Both the position numbers and the translations under genes were made by a program. A stretch of DNA of 64,000 nucleotides from Mycolicibacterium sp. J2 (lineage in GTDB: Bacteria > Actinomycetota > Actinomycetes > Mycobacteriales > Mycobacteriaceae): NCBI RefSeq assembly GCF_026240945.1, contig NZ_JAPFPY010000003.1, forward strand, positions 124,001-188,000, in the 5' to 3' direction. Position 1 is the first letter of the stretch. Each line of letters begins with the position of its first letter. The notes below the pieces were generated by a model. It searched no databases and was not told the origin of the DNA. It was given only the letters and a program-made list of their open reading frames with translations. Positions 18,575 to 26,886 of this stretch are shown piece by piece.

Positions 18575-19567
18575 CTACTGCGCAGAGAGAATCGTGCGGG
18601 CCCGGGCGGTATCGCCCTGCATCGCCACGACCAGGTCGTCCACCGAGTCGAATTTCTCCTGGCCGCGCAGGCGGGCCACGAAGTCGACGGCGACGTGTTG
18701 GCCGTACAGGTCGGCCTCGGTGTCCAGTACGAAGGCCTCGACGGTGCGGGTACGCCCGGAGAAGGTCGGGTTGGTGCCCACCGACACCGCCGCCTGATAG
18801 CGCTGCCCGGGTGTCACGGTGCCGACCACCGGGCCGTGGCCCAGGACGGTGAACCAGGCCGCGTACACCCCGTCGGCCGGGATGGCCGAATGCATGGGGG
18901 GCGCCACGTTGGCGGTCGGGAAGCCGAGCACCCGGCCGCGGCCGTCACCGCGCACCACCACGCCTTCCACCCGGTGCGGGCGGCCCAGCGCCTCGGCCGC
19001 GGCCACCACGTCGCCGGCGTCGACACAGGCGCGGATATAGGTCGAGGAGAACGTGACGGTCTCGTCGCGATTGGTGGCCGCCGCCGCCGAGATCTCGGAC
19101 ACCAACGACATCCCCTCGACGGCGAAGCCGAACCGCTCGCCCGCCTTGCGCAGCAGGTCGACGTTGCCGGCCGCCTTCTTGCCGAAGGTGAAGTTCTCCC
19201 CCACCACGACCTCGACCACGTGCAGGCTTTCCACCAAGAGTTCGTGGATGTAGCGCTCGGGAGTCAGTTTCATGAAGTCGGCGGTGAACGGCATCACCAG
19301 AAATACGTCGACGCCGGTTTCCTCGACCAGTTCGGCGCGGCGGGTCAAGGTGGTCAGCTGCGCCGGATGGCTGCCGGGGAACACCACTTCCATCGGGTGC
19401 GGATCGAAGGTCATCAGCACCGTCGGCACGCCGCGTGAGCGGCCGGATTTGACCGCGTGGTTGATCAGTTCGGCGTGGCCGCGATGCACCCCGTCGAACA
19501 CACCGATCGTGATGACACATCGCCCCCAGTCCGTGGGGATGTCCTCCACGCCCCGCCACCGCTGCAC
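18575..19567 (-). CDS. ribF: bifunctional riboflavin kinase/FAD synthetase
   Basis: 330 residues. The N-terminal FAD-synthetase (nucleotidyltransferase) domain has ITIGVFDGVHRGHAELI with the G-x-x-H-x-G-H motif, PHPMEVVFPG, VVVGENFTFGKKAAGN, and SSTYIRACVDAGD. The C-terminal riboflavin kinase domain has GRVLGFPTANVAPP and VSVGTNPTF. Produces FMN then FAD in the cytoplasm. GTG 19567 lies exactly at the predicted +1 of a TAGGCT promoter. Divergent from mntR by about 90 bp. Confidence 0.96.
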   Translation of the reverse strand: MQRWRGVEDIPTDWGRCVITIGVFDGVHRGHAELINHAVKSGRSRGVPTVLMTFDPHPMEVVFPGSHPAQLTTLTRRAELVEETGVDVFLVMPFTADFMKLTPERYIHELLVESLHVVEVVVGENFTFGKKAAGNVDLLRKAGERFGFAVEGMSLVSEISAAAATNRDETVTFSSTYIRACVDAGDVVAAAEALGRPHRVEGVVVRGDGRGRVLGFPTANVAPPMHSAIPADGVYAAWFTVLGHGPVVGTVTPGQRYQAAVSVGTNPTFSGRTRTVEAFVLDTEADLYGQHVAVDFVARLRGQEKFDSVDDLVVAMQGDTARARTILSAQ

Positions 19568-19573
19568 AGCGCA

Positions 19574-19579
19574 AGCCTA
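19574..19579 (-). promoter_or_regulatory. ribF -10 box, leaderless
   Basis: Minus-strand TAGGCT, 6 nt before GTG 19567. Confidence 0.5.
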
Positions 19580-19633
19580 CGGCGCGCCGGCCGCGCCGTC
19601 TGCGCTGGATCCCCGGATCAGGTGACGATTGCC

Positions 19634-19639
19634 TAAACT
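19634..19639 (+). promoter_or_regulatory. mntR -10 box
   Basis: TAAACT upstream of the mntR GTG at 19659; predicted leader of about 13 nt. Confidence 0.45.
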
Positions 19640-19658
19640 TTGTCGGTGTGAGGCCCCA

Positions 19659-20360
19659 GTGAGTCCCAACGGCACCCCCCAAGACCTGACGACGGTGGCG
19701 CAGGACTACCTCAAAGTCATCTGGACCGCCCAGGAGTGGTCCAGGGAGAAGGTGAGCACCAAGCTGCTCGCCGAACGGATCGGCGTGTCGGCGAGCACGG
19801 CGTCCGAGTCGATCCGCAAGCTGGCCGACCAGGGCCTGGTCGACCACGAGAAGTACGGCGCGGTGACGCTCACCGAAGCGGGGCGTCGCGCGGCGCTGGC
19901 CATGGTGCGCAGGCACCGGCTGATGGAGACCTTCTTGGTGCGTGAACTCGGCTACGGCTGGGACGAGGTGCACGACGAGGCCGAGATCCTGGAGCACGCC
20001 GTGTCCGATCGGATGCTGGACCGGATCGACGCGAAGCTCGGCTATCCGACCCGGGATCCGCACGGGGATCCGATCCCGGCGGCCGACGGCAGGGTGCCGA
20101 CTCCACCCGCGCGGCAGTTGTCGGCGTGTCACGACGGCGAAACCGGGACGGTGGCCCGCATCTCGGACGCGGACCCGGAAATGCTTCGCTATTTCGACAG
20201 CGTGGGCATCAGCCTGGATTCTCGGCTGCGGGTGCTGGCTCGGCGGGACTTCGCCGGCATGATCTCGGTGGGGATCGAACCTGCCGACAGCTCGACTGCG
20301 GCCGGCGCCACGGTAGATCTGGGGAGCCCTGCGGCGCAGGCGATCTGGGTTGTCCCCTAA
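19659..20360 (+). CDS. mntR: DtxR-family manganese regulator MntR/SirR
   Basis: 233 residues. The winged HTH covers residues 8-75 (LLAERIGVSASTASESIRKL). The metal/dimerisation domain has MVRRHRLMETFLV (His86) and the ligand-rich helix WDEVHDEAEILEH (101-113). A C-terminal SH3/FeoA-like domain ends TVDLGSPAAQAIWVV. GTG 19659 aligns with the recalled start region of Rv2788; an upstream TTG at 19629 would include the promoter. Expected to repress metal uptake when Mn2+ is sufficient; no manganese transporter is nearby, so targets lie elsewhere. Confidence 0.92.
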   Translation: MSPNGTPQDLTTVAQDYLKVIWTAQEWSREKVSTKLLAERIGVSASTASESIRKLADQGLVDHEKYGAVTLTEAGRRAALAMVRRHRLMETFLVRELGYGWDEVHDEAEILEHAVSDRMLDRIDAKLGYPTRDPHGDPIPAADGRVPTPPARQLSACHDGETGTVARISDADPEMLRYFDSVGISLDSRLRVLARRDFAGMISVGIEPADSSTAAGATVDLGSPAAQAIWVVP

Positions 20361-20367
20361 GGGTTGA

Positions 20368-20979
20368 TCAGCGGACCGAGTGCACCAGACGCAATTGCGG
20401 CCGAGCCTGCTGCGCCTGTGCCTGTGCCTGCGTGGCCAACGCATCCAACCCGGCCAAACTACCGATCAACTGGCTCACCCCGTCGGCTTCCACGGCGTCC
20501 AGGATGGCCGGGCTCAGCAGCGCACCACTGAATTGCGCGCTGGCGGTGATCCACGAACCCGATCCAGCCGGTGAGAGCCGGAACATCAACCGGACCGAGA
20601 GCCCCTGCAGGCCGGTGCCGGTCAGTTCCATGCGGGTGCCGTCGTCGATGGTCTCGACCACCCAGTCCAGGGTGTCAGTGATACCCAGCATGCGGATCTT
20701 GGCGCCCAGCCGGGTACCGACCTTCAGGCCGTCCGGCGGTTGCGCAACCCAGCTGTCGTGCACGGCGAACCACTGATCCCACGAACGGGGGTCGGTGAGC
20801 ACCTGCCACACCGCGGCCGGCGCAGCGCTCAGGTGGGATGCGGCGTCGATATGCCCGATCTGCACCTCGCGCTCACGGTGCGAGAAGATGCGCGCGCCAT
20901 CACGCTTGGGCGCCGCGCGCCGACCATCCGCGGCATAACCGAACCACTCGGAGGGATACGCAGACAACTGCACGCTCAT
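20368..20979 (-). CDS. SRPBCC-family protein
   Basis: 203 residues. About 45 residues of unassigned N-terminus (MSVQLSAYPSEWFGYAADG) precede a START/Bet v1-like domain: AASHLSAAPAAVWQVLTDPR, SWDQWFAVHDSWV, then VGTRLGAKIRMLGITDTLDW. Such folds bind hydrophobic ligands; the ligand is unknown. ATG 20979 is chosen because further upstream codons fall in low-quality sequence between genes. Convergent with mntR with 7 bp between stops. Confidence 0.75.
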   Translation of the reverse strand: MSVQLSAYPSEWFGYAADGRRAAPKRDGARIFSHREREVQIGHIDAASHLSAAPAAVWQVLTDPRSWDQWFAVHDSWVAQPPDGLKVGTRLGAKIRMLGITDTLDWVVETIDDGTRMELTGTGLQGLSVRLMFRLSPAGSGSWITASAQFSGALLSPAILDAVEADGVSQLIGSLAGLDALATQAQAQAQQARPQLRLVHSVR

Positions 20980-21129
20980 ATCCGTAACAACGCAGTGCGA
21001 ACACATGCGGTTCCCAGGAATTCTTGTGGCCCTGGTCTCGAAACGATCACGAAGCCGGAAGCGCCACAAGCCAAACCGCAGGCTTACCATCGGGCACGTC
21101 AGTTGCAGCAGCCCCACCGGCCACAAGCA
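20980..21129. other. intergenic gap upstream of the SRPBCC gene
   Basis: 150 bp between the truB stop and the SRPBCC start. It presumably holds the promoter of the SRPBCC gene, but no convincing -10 box, operator or hairpin stands out. Confidence 0.4.
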
Positions 21130-22014
21130 TCACAACGTGGCCGGCCGCAGCACCACCACTGATGCGGTGCGCGACGGGCCGTCCCGCAGCAGTGCGATGA
21201 CCCGGCCGTCCGGCGCGGTCGCGGCGTACACCCCGTCGATACCCGCGGGTGCCAGCGCCCGACCGTGCCGGGCGTCCTCGGTTTCGGCGGCGGTGAGGTC
21301 ACGCCGCGGAAAGCCCAGCAGGCAGGCCTCGTCCAGGCCGTAGGACAACCGTGCGTCGTCTTCCAACTGCTCGATGGTGCGGGCCTCGTCCAGACCGTAC
21401 CGGCCCACCTTGGTGCGACGCAGCGCCGTCAGGTGCCCGCCCACACCGAGCGTGGCGCCGACATCGCGGGCCAGCGCCCGGATATAGGTGCCCGACGAGC
21501 AATCCACCTCGACGTCGATATCGACAAAAGTGTCCAGCCTCCGCACCGCCAGCACGTCGAACCGGTCGATGCGCACCGGCCGCGCCGCGAGTTCGACGGC
21601 CTGCCCCTCGCGCGCCAACTTGTAGGCGCGCTGACCCCCGACCTTGATGGCACTGACTGCCGAGGGCACCTGTTCGATATCACCGCGGTGTGCGGCCACC
21701 GCCGCGTCGATCGCGGAATCGGTGACGTGCGTCGCGGAAACCTCTTGGAGCACTTCGCCTTCGGCGTCTTCTGTGGTGGTGGTGCGGCCGAGCCGGATGG
21801 TGGCCGCATACGACTTGTCGGTGGCGGTGAGCAGGCCGAGAATCTTGGTGGCCCGTTCGATACCCACCACCAGCACCCCGGTGGCCATCGGATCCAACGT
21901 TCCGGCGTGCCCCACCTTGCGGGTGCCGAAGAACCGCCGGCACCGCCCGACGACGTCATGGCTGGTGAGACCGGCGGGTTTGTCCACGATCACCAGACCG
22001 GGTGCCGGACTCAC
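21130..22014 (-). CDS. truB: tRNA pseudouridine(55) synthase
   Basis: 294 residues. Makes pseudouridine 55 in the T-loop of tRNAs. The catalytic aspartate is Asp41 in [25 protein letters not shown], the [20 protein letters not shown] segment and [14 protein letters not shown] are other family motifs. GTG 22014 overlaps the pptT stop (GTGA), so truB is coupled to pptT-pptH. The longer in-frame extension upstream is pptT sequence read in the wrong frame. Confidence 0.95.
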   Translation of the reverse strand: MSPAPGLVIVDKPAGLTSHDVVGRCRRFFGTRKVGHAGTLDPMATGVLVVGIERATKILGLLTATDKSYAATIRLGRTTTTEDAEGEVLQEVSATHVTDSAIDAAVAAHRGDIEQVPSAVSAIKVGGQRAYKLAREGQAVELAARPVRIDRFDVLAVRRLDTFVDIDVEVDCSSGTYIRALARDVGATLGVGGHLTALRRTKVGRYGLDEARTIEQLEDDARLSYGLDEACLLGFPRRDLTAAETEDARHGRALAPAGIDGVYAATAPDGRVIALLRDGPSRTASVVVLRPATL

Positions 22015-22670
22015 AGGGTGATCGCCGTCAGTGTGATTCCGTCGGCCACCGACCAGCGCCCGGCCAGCGTGGTCAGGGGCGGACCGGACTCGGCGGCCGG
22101 ATCGATCAGGATTCGGGATTCGAAAGTCCCTGCCGCACCGGACGAGTCGAGTGTGAACGTGATGTGGGCATCCTCGAAGCCCAGCCACCGGTGCGTCAGC
22201 GGAAACCATGCTTTGTAGGTCGCCTCTTTGGCGCAGAACAGGATTCGGTCCCAGTGCAAGCCGTCCGGCAGACCGGACAACTGCACACGCTCGGCCGGCA
22301 GGCTGATCGCGTCCAGCACCCCCTTGGGCAGCACATCGTGCGGTTCGGCGTCGATACCCAGCGAGCGAACGTCGGCGCTGCGCCCCACCACCGCACCGCG
22401 GAAACCTTCACAATGTGTCAGACTGCCGACAACTCCGTCCGGCCAGCAGGGTTCACCTTTGTCGCCCTTGAGAATAGGCACCGGTGGCACCCCCAGCTCT
22501 TCGAGCGCCTGCCGGGCGCAGTACCGAACGGTGACAAACTCGTTGCGCCGCTTGGCCACCGAACGCGCCACCAGTGGCTCCTCCTCCGGCAACGGCGCCA
22601 GACCAGGTGGGTCTTCGTACGTTTCGGCCGACACCACGACCTCGGGCACCAGGGCACGCAACAGGGCCAC
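22011..22670 (-). CDS. pptT: 4'-phosphopantetheinyl transferase PptT
   Basis: Transfers 4'-phosphopantetheine from CoA to carrier domains of PKS/NRPS/FAS-I, needed for mycolic acids and other lipids. The Sfp-type core is clear: [48 protein letters not shown], the metal motif GIDAEP (Asp107, Glu109) and [14 protein letters not shown] 22670 gives 219 aa and lies 2 nt after the pptH stop. The equivalent of the recalled M. tuberculosis start (ATG ACC...) reads CTG ACC GTG here, with the CTG overlapping the pptH stop as CTGA. Confidence 0.95.
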   Translation of the reverse strand: MALLRALVPEVVVSAETYEDPPGLAPLPEEEPLVARSVAKRRNEFVTVRYCARQALEELGVPPVPILKGDKGEPCWPDGVVGSLTHCEGFRGAVVGRSADVRSLGIDAEPHDVLPKGVLDAISLPAERVQLSGLPDGLHWDRILFCAKEATYKAWFPLTHRWLGFEDAHITFTLDSSGAAGTFESRILIDPAAESGPPLTTLAGRWSVADGITLTAITL

Positions 22671-22672
22671 GG

Positions 22673-23635
22673 TCAGTACCCCCGCCGGGCTTTGATGCGG
22701 TCCTGCATCTTCTGGGCGTTGTCGCGCATCTCGGCGGTGATCTCGAAATGCCCGCCGAATTCGTTGAGGTAGCCGGGCGCGTACACCGGATCCGGCAGGA
22801 TCTGGCGTAACCAGCGATAGGGCTTGCGGCGGCGCCATTCCCGCGGATAACCGACCGAGACCTCCTCGAACCGCACGCCGTCGTACCACGTGGTGCGCGG
22901 GATGTGCAGGTGCCCGTAGACCGAGCAGATGGCGTTGTAGCGGGTGTGCCAGTCCTTGGTGGCGGTGGTACCGCACCACAGCGCGAACTCCGGGTAGAAC
23001 ATCGCATCGCAGGGTTCGCGCACCAGCGGGAAATGGTTGACCAGCACGGTCGGGTTCATCCAGTCCAGGTCTTCCAGTCGCTTGCGGGTCTTGGCCACCC
23101 GGTCGCGGCACCAGGCGTCGCGGGTGGCGAACGGCTCGGCCGACAACAGGAACTCGTCGGTGCCGACCACGTTGCGTTCCCTGGCCACGGCCAGGCCCTC
23201 GGCCTTGGTGGCGGTGCCCTCGGGCAGGAACGTGTAGTCGTAGAGCAGGAACATCGGCACGATGGTGGCCGGACCACCCTCCTCGTTCCACACCGGGAAC
23301 GGGTGTTCGGGAGTGACGATGCCCATCTCGTCACACATGGTGACCAGGTAGTCGTAACGCGACTGCCCGAAGATCTGCATCGGGTCCTTGTTGGTGGTCC
23401 ACAGTTCGTGGTTGCCCGGCACCCAGATCACCTTCGCGAACCGTTTGCGCAGCAGATCCAGCGCCCACCGGATCTCGTCGGTGCGTTCTCCGACATCGCC
23501 GGCAACGATCAGCCAGTCCTCCGGTGAGGACGGGTAGAGCGATTCGGTGACCGGCTTGTTACCGGTGTGACCGGTGTGTAGGTCGCTGATGGCCCACAGC
23601 ACGGGCCTGCGCTGTTCTCGTGACGTCGCGGACAC
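22673..23635 (-). CDS. pptH: phosphopantetheinyl hydrolase PptH (metallophosphoesterase)
   Basis: 320 residues of the calcineurin-like metallophosphoesterase family. Metal motifs: SDLHTGH (Asp18, His20), VAGDVGE (Asp47), PGNHELW (Asn75, His76), LVNHFP and YGHLH. The homologue Rv2795c is known to strip phosphopantetheine from carrier proteins, opposing PptT, with which it is co-operonic. GTG 23635 is preferred because TAGGCT lies 8 nt upstream, a nearly leaderless arrangement, and 24 upstream codons lack conservation. pptH-pptT-truB form one transcription unit. Confidence 0.92.
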   Translation of the reverse strand: MSATSREQRRPVLWAISDLHTGHTGNKPVTESLYPSSPEDWLIVAGDVGERTDEIRWALDLLRKRFAKVIWVPGNHELWTTNKDPMQIFGQSRYDYLVTMCDEMGIVTPEHPFPVWNEEGGPATIVPMFLLYDYTFLPEGTATKAEGLAVARERNVVGTDEFLLSAEPFATRDAWCRDRVAKTRKRLEDLDWMNPTVLVNHFPLVREPCDAMFYPEFALWCGTTATKDWHTRYNAICSVYGHLHIPRTTWYDGVRFEEVSVGYPREWRRRKPYRWLRQILPDPVYAPGYLNEFGGHFEITAEMRDNAQKMQDRIKARRGY

Positions 23636-23643
23636 AACGATCC

Positions 23644-23649
23644 AGCCTA
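23644..23649 (-). promoter_or_regulatory. pptH operon -10 box
   Basis: Minus-strand TAGGCT; predicted +1 near 23637, two bases before the GTG at 23635. Confidence 0.5.
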
Positions 23650-23691
23650 CTTGCGGTACCCGGGTCACGGCACGGCCACGGTCCGAGCAAC

Positions 23692-23705
23692 TAGAACCTG
23701 TTCTC
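23692..23705. promoter_or_regulatory. KstR-like operator
   Basis: TAGAACCTGTTCTC contains the exact palindrome AGAACCTGTTCT (23693-23704, arms AGAAC/GTTCT around CT). The KstR consensus TNNAACNNGTTNNA is met at every position except the last. It sits in the 150-bp divergent region, about 55 bp from the pptH start and just before a TATCGT -10-like hexamer (23709-23714) facing the DUF3558 gene. Identity is motif-based inference. Confidence 0.55.
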
Positions 23706-23785
23706 ATTTATCGTCCGGATGCCGGGCGCGTCCTTGTACACTCCCCGGCAGTGCTCGGAAGTTCTGAGCCCGTGGAGGGGATGTG

Positions 23786-24358
23786 ATGGCGGCCAAGCTG
23801 CGTCTGCTGTCGGCGCTGTGCGCGCTCATCGCGGCGGTGATCGTGGTGTGGCAGGCCAACCCGGTCAGCACTCCAACCCTGGTCCGAGCGGCCGATCTGC
23901 CCCTGACGAATGTGTCGACCAGCATCAAATGGCCGGTCATCGAGACCACCGACCCGTCGCCGTTCGATCCGTGCCGGGATATCCCCCTCGATGTCGTGCA
24001 GCGCATCGGCCTGGCGTTCACCCCGCCCACACCCGAGGACGGCCTGCGCTGTCACTACGACGCCGGCAACTACCAGATGGCCGTCGAGGCGTTCGTGTGG
24101 CGGACCTACGAGCAAACGCTGCCCGCCGACGCCGTCGAACTCGACATCGGTGGTCACCGCGCGGCCCAGTACTGGATCATGAAGCCCACCGACTGGAACG
24201 ACCGGTGGTGGATCACCTGCATGATCGCGTTCAAGACCAGCTACGGGGTACTCCAGCAGTCGCTGTTCTACTCACCCATCCACTCCCCGGACGCGCCGGA
24301 CTGCCTGCAGACCAACCTGGCGCGCGCCAACGAGCTGGTGCCCTACTACAAGTTCTGA
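23786..24358 (+). CDS. DUF3558-like exported/membrane-anchored protein
   Basis: 190 residues with one N-terminal hydrophobic helix (LLSALCALIAAVIVVWQ) and an extracytoplasmic domain whose FDPCRDIPLDVVQRIGL opening resembles DUF3558. Four cysteines in the mature part (FDPCRD, LRCHYD, ITCMIAF, APDCLQ) could make two disulfides. Unlike most DUF3558 proteins there is no lipobox cysteine. ATG 23786 is favoured over GTG 23783 because GGAGG lies 7 nt before it. It corresponds in place to Rv2799 and precedes the CocE-type hydrolase. Confidence 0.75.
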   Translation: MAAKLRLLSALCALIAAVIVVWQANPVSTPTLVRAADLPLTNVSTSIKWPVIETTDPSPFDPCRDIPLDVVQRIGLAFTPPTPEDGLRCHYDAGNYQMAVEAFVWRTYEQTLPADAVELDIGGHRAAQYWIMKPTDWNDRWWITCMIAFKTSYGVLQQSLFYSPIHSPDAPDCLQTNLARANELVPYYKF

Positions 24359-24373
24359 CGCTGCGCCCGCCGG

Positions 24374-24379
24374 TACAGT
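24374..24379 (+). promoter_or_regulatory. -10 box of CocE-type hydrolase gene
   Basis: TACAGT, 7 nt before GTG 24387; predicted leaderless. Confidence 0.45.
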
Positions 24380-24386
24380 TTGTTAG

Positions 24387-26057
24387 GTGAGCTCCAGAAT
24401 CTCGCAGCTGGGCAGGCAAGCCGTCGCCCGGGCCCTTCACCTACCGCCCCCGACCTGCGAATACACGATTCATCGCGCGGTCGAGGTGCCGATGCGCGAC
24501 GGTGTGCGCCTGCTCGCCGACCATTACCGGCCGCTGACCGACAGTCCGGCAGGCACCCTGCTGGTGCGTGCCCCGTACGGCCGCCGCTTCCCGTTCACCA
24601 CACTGTTCGCCGGCATCTACGCCAGCCGCGGGTACCACGTCGTGTTCCAAAGTGTGCGTGGCACATTCGGGTCCGGCGGCGAGTTCACCCCGATGGTCAA
24701 CGAGGTCGACGACGGCCGCGACACCGCGGCCTGGCTGCGCGTGCAGCCCTGGTTCACCGGCACCTTCGCCACCATCGGGCTGTCCTACCTGGGGTTCACC
24801 CAGTGGGCGTTGCTCACCGATCCCCCACCGGAACTGGCCGCCGCCGTGATCAGCGTCGGGCCCCACGACTTCGCCGAATCATCCTGGGGCACAGGAGCTT
24901 TCTCGCTGAATGACTTCCTCGGCTGGAGTCACATGATGGCACACCAAGAGGACCCCAACCCGGTCCGGGCGATCGTCCGCCAGGCCAGGGCCGGCCGGCA
25001 CGTGGCAGCCGCGACCATGGCGCTGCCGGTCGGAGCGGCCGGCCGGCAGCTGCTCGGTGCCGGCGCACCCTGGTATGAGTCGTGGCTTCAGCCGCCCGAC
25101 GAGGATCCAGCACAGTGGGCGCGGCTGGCCGTCCCCGAGGCGCTGGAGCGGGCCGCCGTGCCGGTGCTGCTGATCAGCGGCTGGCAGGACCTGTTCCTGG
25201 ATCAGACGTTGGCGCAGTTCCGGCGCCTACGGGAACGCGGCGTCACCACGGCGCTGACCGTCGGATCGTGGACCCACACCCAGCTGATGCGCAACGGCGC
25301 ACCGGTGGTGCTGCGCGAGACGCTGGACTGGCTGGACACGTACCTGGCCGGCCGGCCGAGCGCACCGCGCAGCTCCGTCCGCGTGCATGTCAACGGCGCA
25401 CCCGGACGGGGCTGGGTCGACCTGCCGGACTGGCCACCGCGCACCGGTGAGCGGGTGCTCTATCTGCGAGCAGGCGGCGGCCTGGCCGAGGTTCCCGGCG
25501 CCGACGGGCGCACCTCGACCTTCACCTACCAGCCGGCCGATCCGACGCCGACCGTGGGCGGCCGCCTGCTGTCGGACAAGGGTGGTTACCGGGAGGACTC
25601 CGCGCTGGCGGCCCGCGCCGATGTGCTGACGTTCACCGGCGACCCGCTTCCCGCCGAGCTGTACTCGGTCGGGGTGCCGGTCATCGAACTGGCTCATCAC
25701 AGCGACAATCCGCATCACGATCTGTTCGTCAGGATCAGCGAGGTCGACAGCGCGGGCCGGTCACGCAACGTCAGCGACGGATTCCGGCGCTACACCCCCG
25801 CTTCCGTGGCTTCCGTCGAGACCGTGCGCATCGAACTCGACGCCATCGCCCACCGCTTCGCGGCCGGCTCCCGGATCCGCGTGCTGGTGGCCGGCGGATC
25901 GCACCCTCGCTTCGCCCGCAACCTGGGCACCGGCGAGCCCACCGAAACCGGCCAGACCATGCGGGCGTCCACTCGCACCGTCCGCCATGACGAACGGTCC
26001 CGGCTGATCCTGCCCGCCGGGGCCGACTTCGTGGCGGGCCCGTCGTCAGCCGACTGA
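24387..26057 (+). CDS. CocE/NonD-family (X-Pro dipeptidyl-peptidase-like) hydrolase
   Basis: 556 residues. The N-terminal alpha/beta hydrolase domain starts at VEVPMRDGVRLLADHYRP, with LVRAPYGRR, FQSVRGTFGSGGEF and the nucleophile elbow GLSYLG. A C-terminal beta-sandwich domain begins around residue 340. No signal peptide. GTG 24387 follows a TACAGT box by 7 nt, so it may have its own leaderless transcript as well as read-through from the DUF3558 gene. Matches Rv2800 in position. Substrate unknown: ester or peptide bonds are both possible for the family. Confidence 0.88.
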   Translation: MSSRISQLGRQAVARALHLPPPTCEYTIHRAVEVPMRDGVRLLADHYRPLTDSPAGTLLVRAPYGRRFPFTTLFAGIYASRGYHVVFQSVRGTFGSGGEFTPMVNEVDDGRDTAAWLRVQPWFTGTFATIGLSYLGFTQWALLTDPPPELAAAVISVGPHDFAESSWGTGAFSLNDFLGWSHMMAHQEDPNPVRAIVRQARAGRHVAAATMALPVGAAGRQLLGAGAPWYESWLQPPDEDPAQWARLAVPEALERAAVPVLLISGWQDLFLDQTLAQFRRLRERGVTTALTVGSWTHTQLMRNGAPVVLRETLDWLDTYLAGRPSAPRSSVRVHVNGAPGRGWVDLPDWPPRTGERVLYLRAGGGLAEVPGADGRTSTFTYQPADPTPTVGGRLLSDKGGYREDSALAARADVLTFTGDPLPAELYSVGVPVIELAHHSDNPHHDLFVRISEVDSAGRSRNVSDGFRRYTPASVASVETVRIELDAIAHRFAAGSRIRVLVAGGSHPRFARNLGTGEPTETGQTMRASTRTVRHDERSRLILPAGADFVAGPSSAD

Positions 26058-26600
26058 CCGGCGCACCCGTTCCGCGACAGCCGCCAGCGTGTCCTCGTCG
26101 TGCACCGCAGCGCCGTACACCGGGCGCACCGGTAGCTGCAGCCAACTGGCACAGCCCGCGTACTCCGGCATCCTGGACAACCGGACCGGCTGCACCAGCG
26201 GACAGGCCTGCACCACCAACACCGTCAGCCGATGCCGCGGCCGGAAGTCCAGCCGGTCGGCGCGCACGGACTCGGAGGTCCAGATGTGCAGGTCGGCGAT
26301 CTCGTCGAGGGCCTGTGGGCGGTGCACCGCGACGGCAGCCACCACGCGCGCACCGGCGCGCAGCAGCACCGCATCCTCGGTGCTGTCACGCTCTTCGGTC
26401 GCGGCGTGCAGCAGGTCTCGATGTTCGGGGCGCACCCGTTCGGCGTGACTGTGCGCGACCGTCGGGAACAACAGGAACTCACCGGCCTGCACCTCGAACC
26501 GCTTCTCGTGGATACCGCCCTTGCGCAGCAGCACCGTCTGGCGACCGGCAAGCAACGCCCGCACCGCCGCGCCCCACTCCTTGAGCGCGGGTGAATTCAC
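26046..26600 (-). CDS. DUF1802 family protein
   Basis: 184 residues beginning MNSPALKEWGAAVRALLAGR and containing QTVLLRKGGIHEKRFEV, LFPTVAHSHAERVRPEH and a C-terminal YAGCASWLQLPV, the DUF1802 pattern. No membrane segments. It overlaps the DUF2277 gene upstream by 4 nt and the convergent CocE-type gene by 12 bp. Function unknown. Confidence 0.78.
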   Translation of the reverse strand: MNSPALKEWGAAVRALLAGRQTVLLRKGGIHEKRFEVQAGEFLLFPTVAHSHAERVRPEHRDLLHAATEERDSTEDAVLLRAGARVVAAVAVHRPQALDEIADLHIWTSESVRADRLDFRPRHRLTVLVVQACPLVQPVRLSRMPEYAGCASWLQLPVRPVYGAAVHDEDTLAAVAERVRRSVG

Positions 26601-26863
26601 TTGGCGGCCAGCCGCGCCCGCACCTCCGGGCGGCGCAGCGGAGGAACCGTCTTGGGTGGTTGGCGGCGCGGCGGCAACTGTCGCAGCAATCGCGTCGTCA
26701 CCGCGGTGACCTCCGCGACGGCAGCCTCGAAGGCCGCCTCATTGGTGGCCGTCGGCCGGGTGATGCCGCTGACCTTGCGGATGTACTGGCGCGACGCGGC
26801 TTCGATCTCCTCGGCGGTGGCGGCCGGCTCCAGCCCCCGCAACTCGGTGATGTTTCGGCACAT
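26597..26863 (-). CDS. DUF2277 family protein
   Basis: 88 residues: MCRNITELRGLEPAATAEEI then QYIRKVSGITRPTATNEAAF, the DUF2277 hallmark, ending in a basic Pro/Arg-rich tail (PPRRQPPKTVPPLRRP). Function unknown. ATG 26863 is exactly at the +1 predicted from a TATCGT -10 box, and the internal position rules out the longer frame. Translationally coupled to the DUF1802 gene. Confidence 0.82.
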   Translation of the reverse strand: MCRNITELRGLEPAATAEEIEAASRQYIRKVSGITRPTATNEAAFEAAVAEVTAVTTRLLRQLPPRRQPPKTVPPLRRPEVRARLAAK

Positions 26864-26869
26864 GGCACC

Positions 26870-26879
26870 ACGATAGGTT
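26870..26879. promoter_or_regulatory. overlapping divergent leaderless promoters
   Basis: On the minus strand TATCGT (26875-26870) is the -10 box of the DUF2277 gene; on the plus strand TAGGTT (26874-26879) is that of the enoyl-CoA hydratase gene. The two hexamers share bases 26874-26875 and each lies 6-7 nt from its start codon (26863 and 26887), so RNA polymerase cannot occupy both at once. Confidence 0.55.
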
Positions 26880-26886
26880 GATCGGC

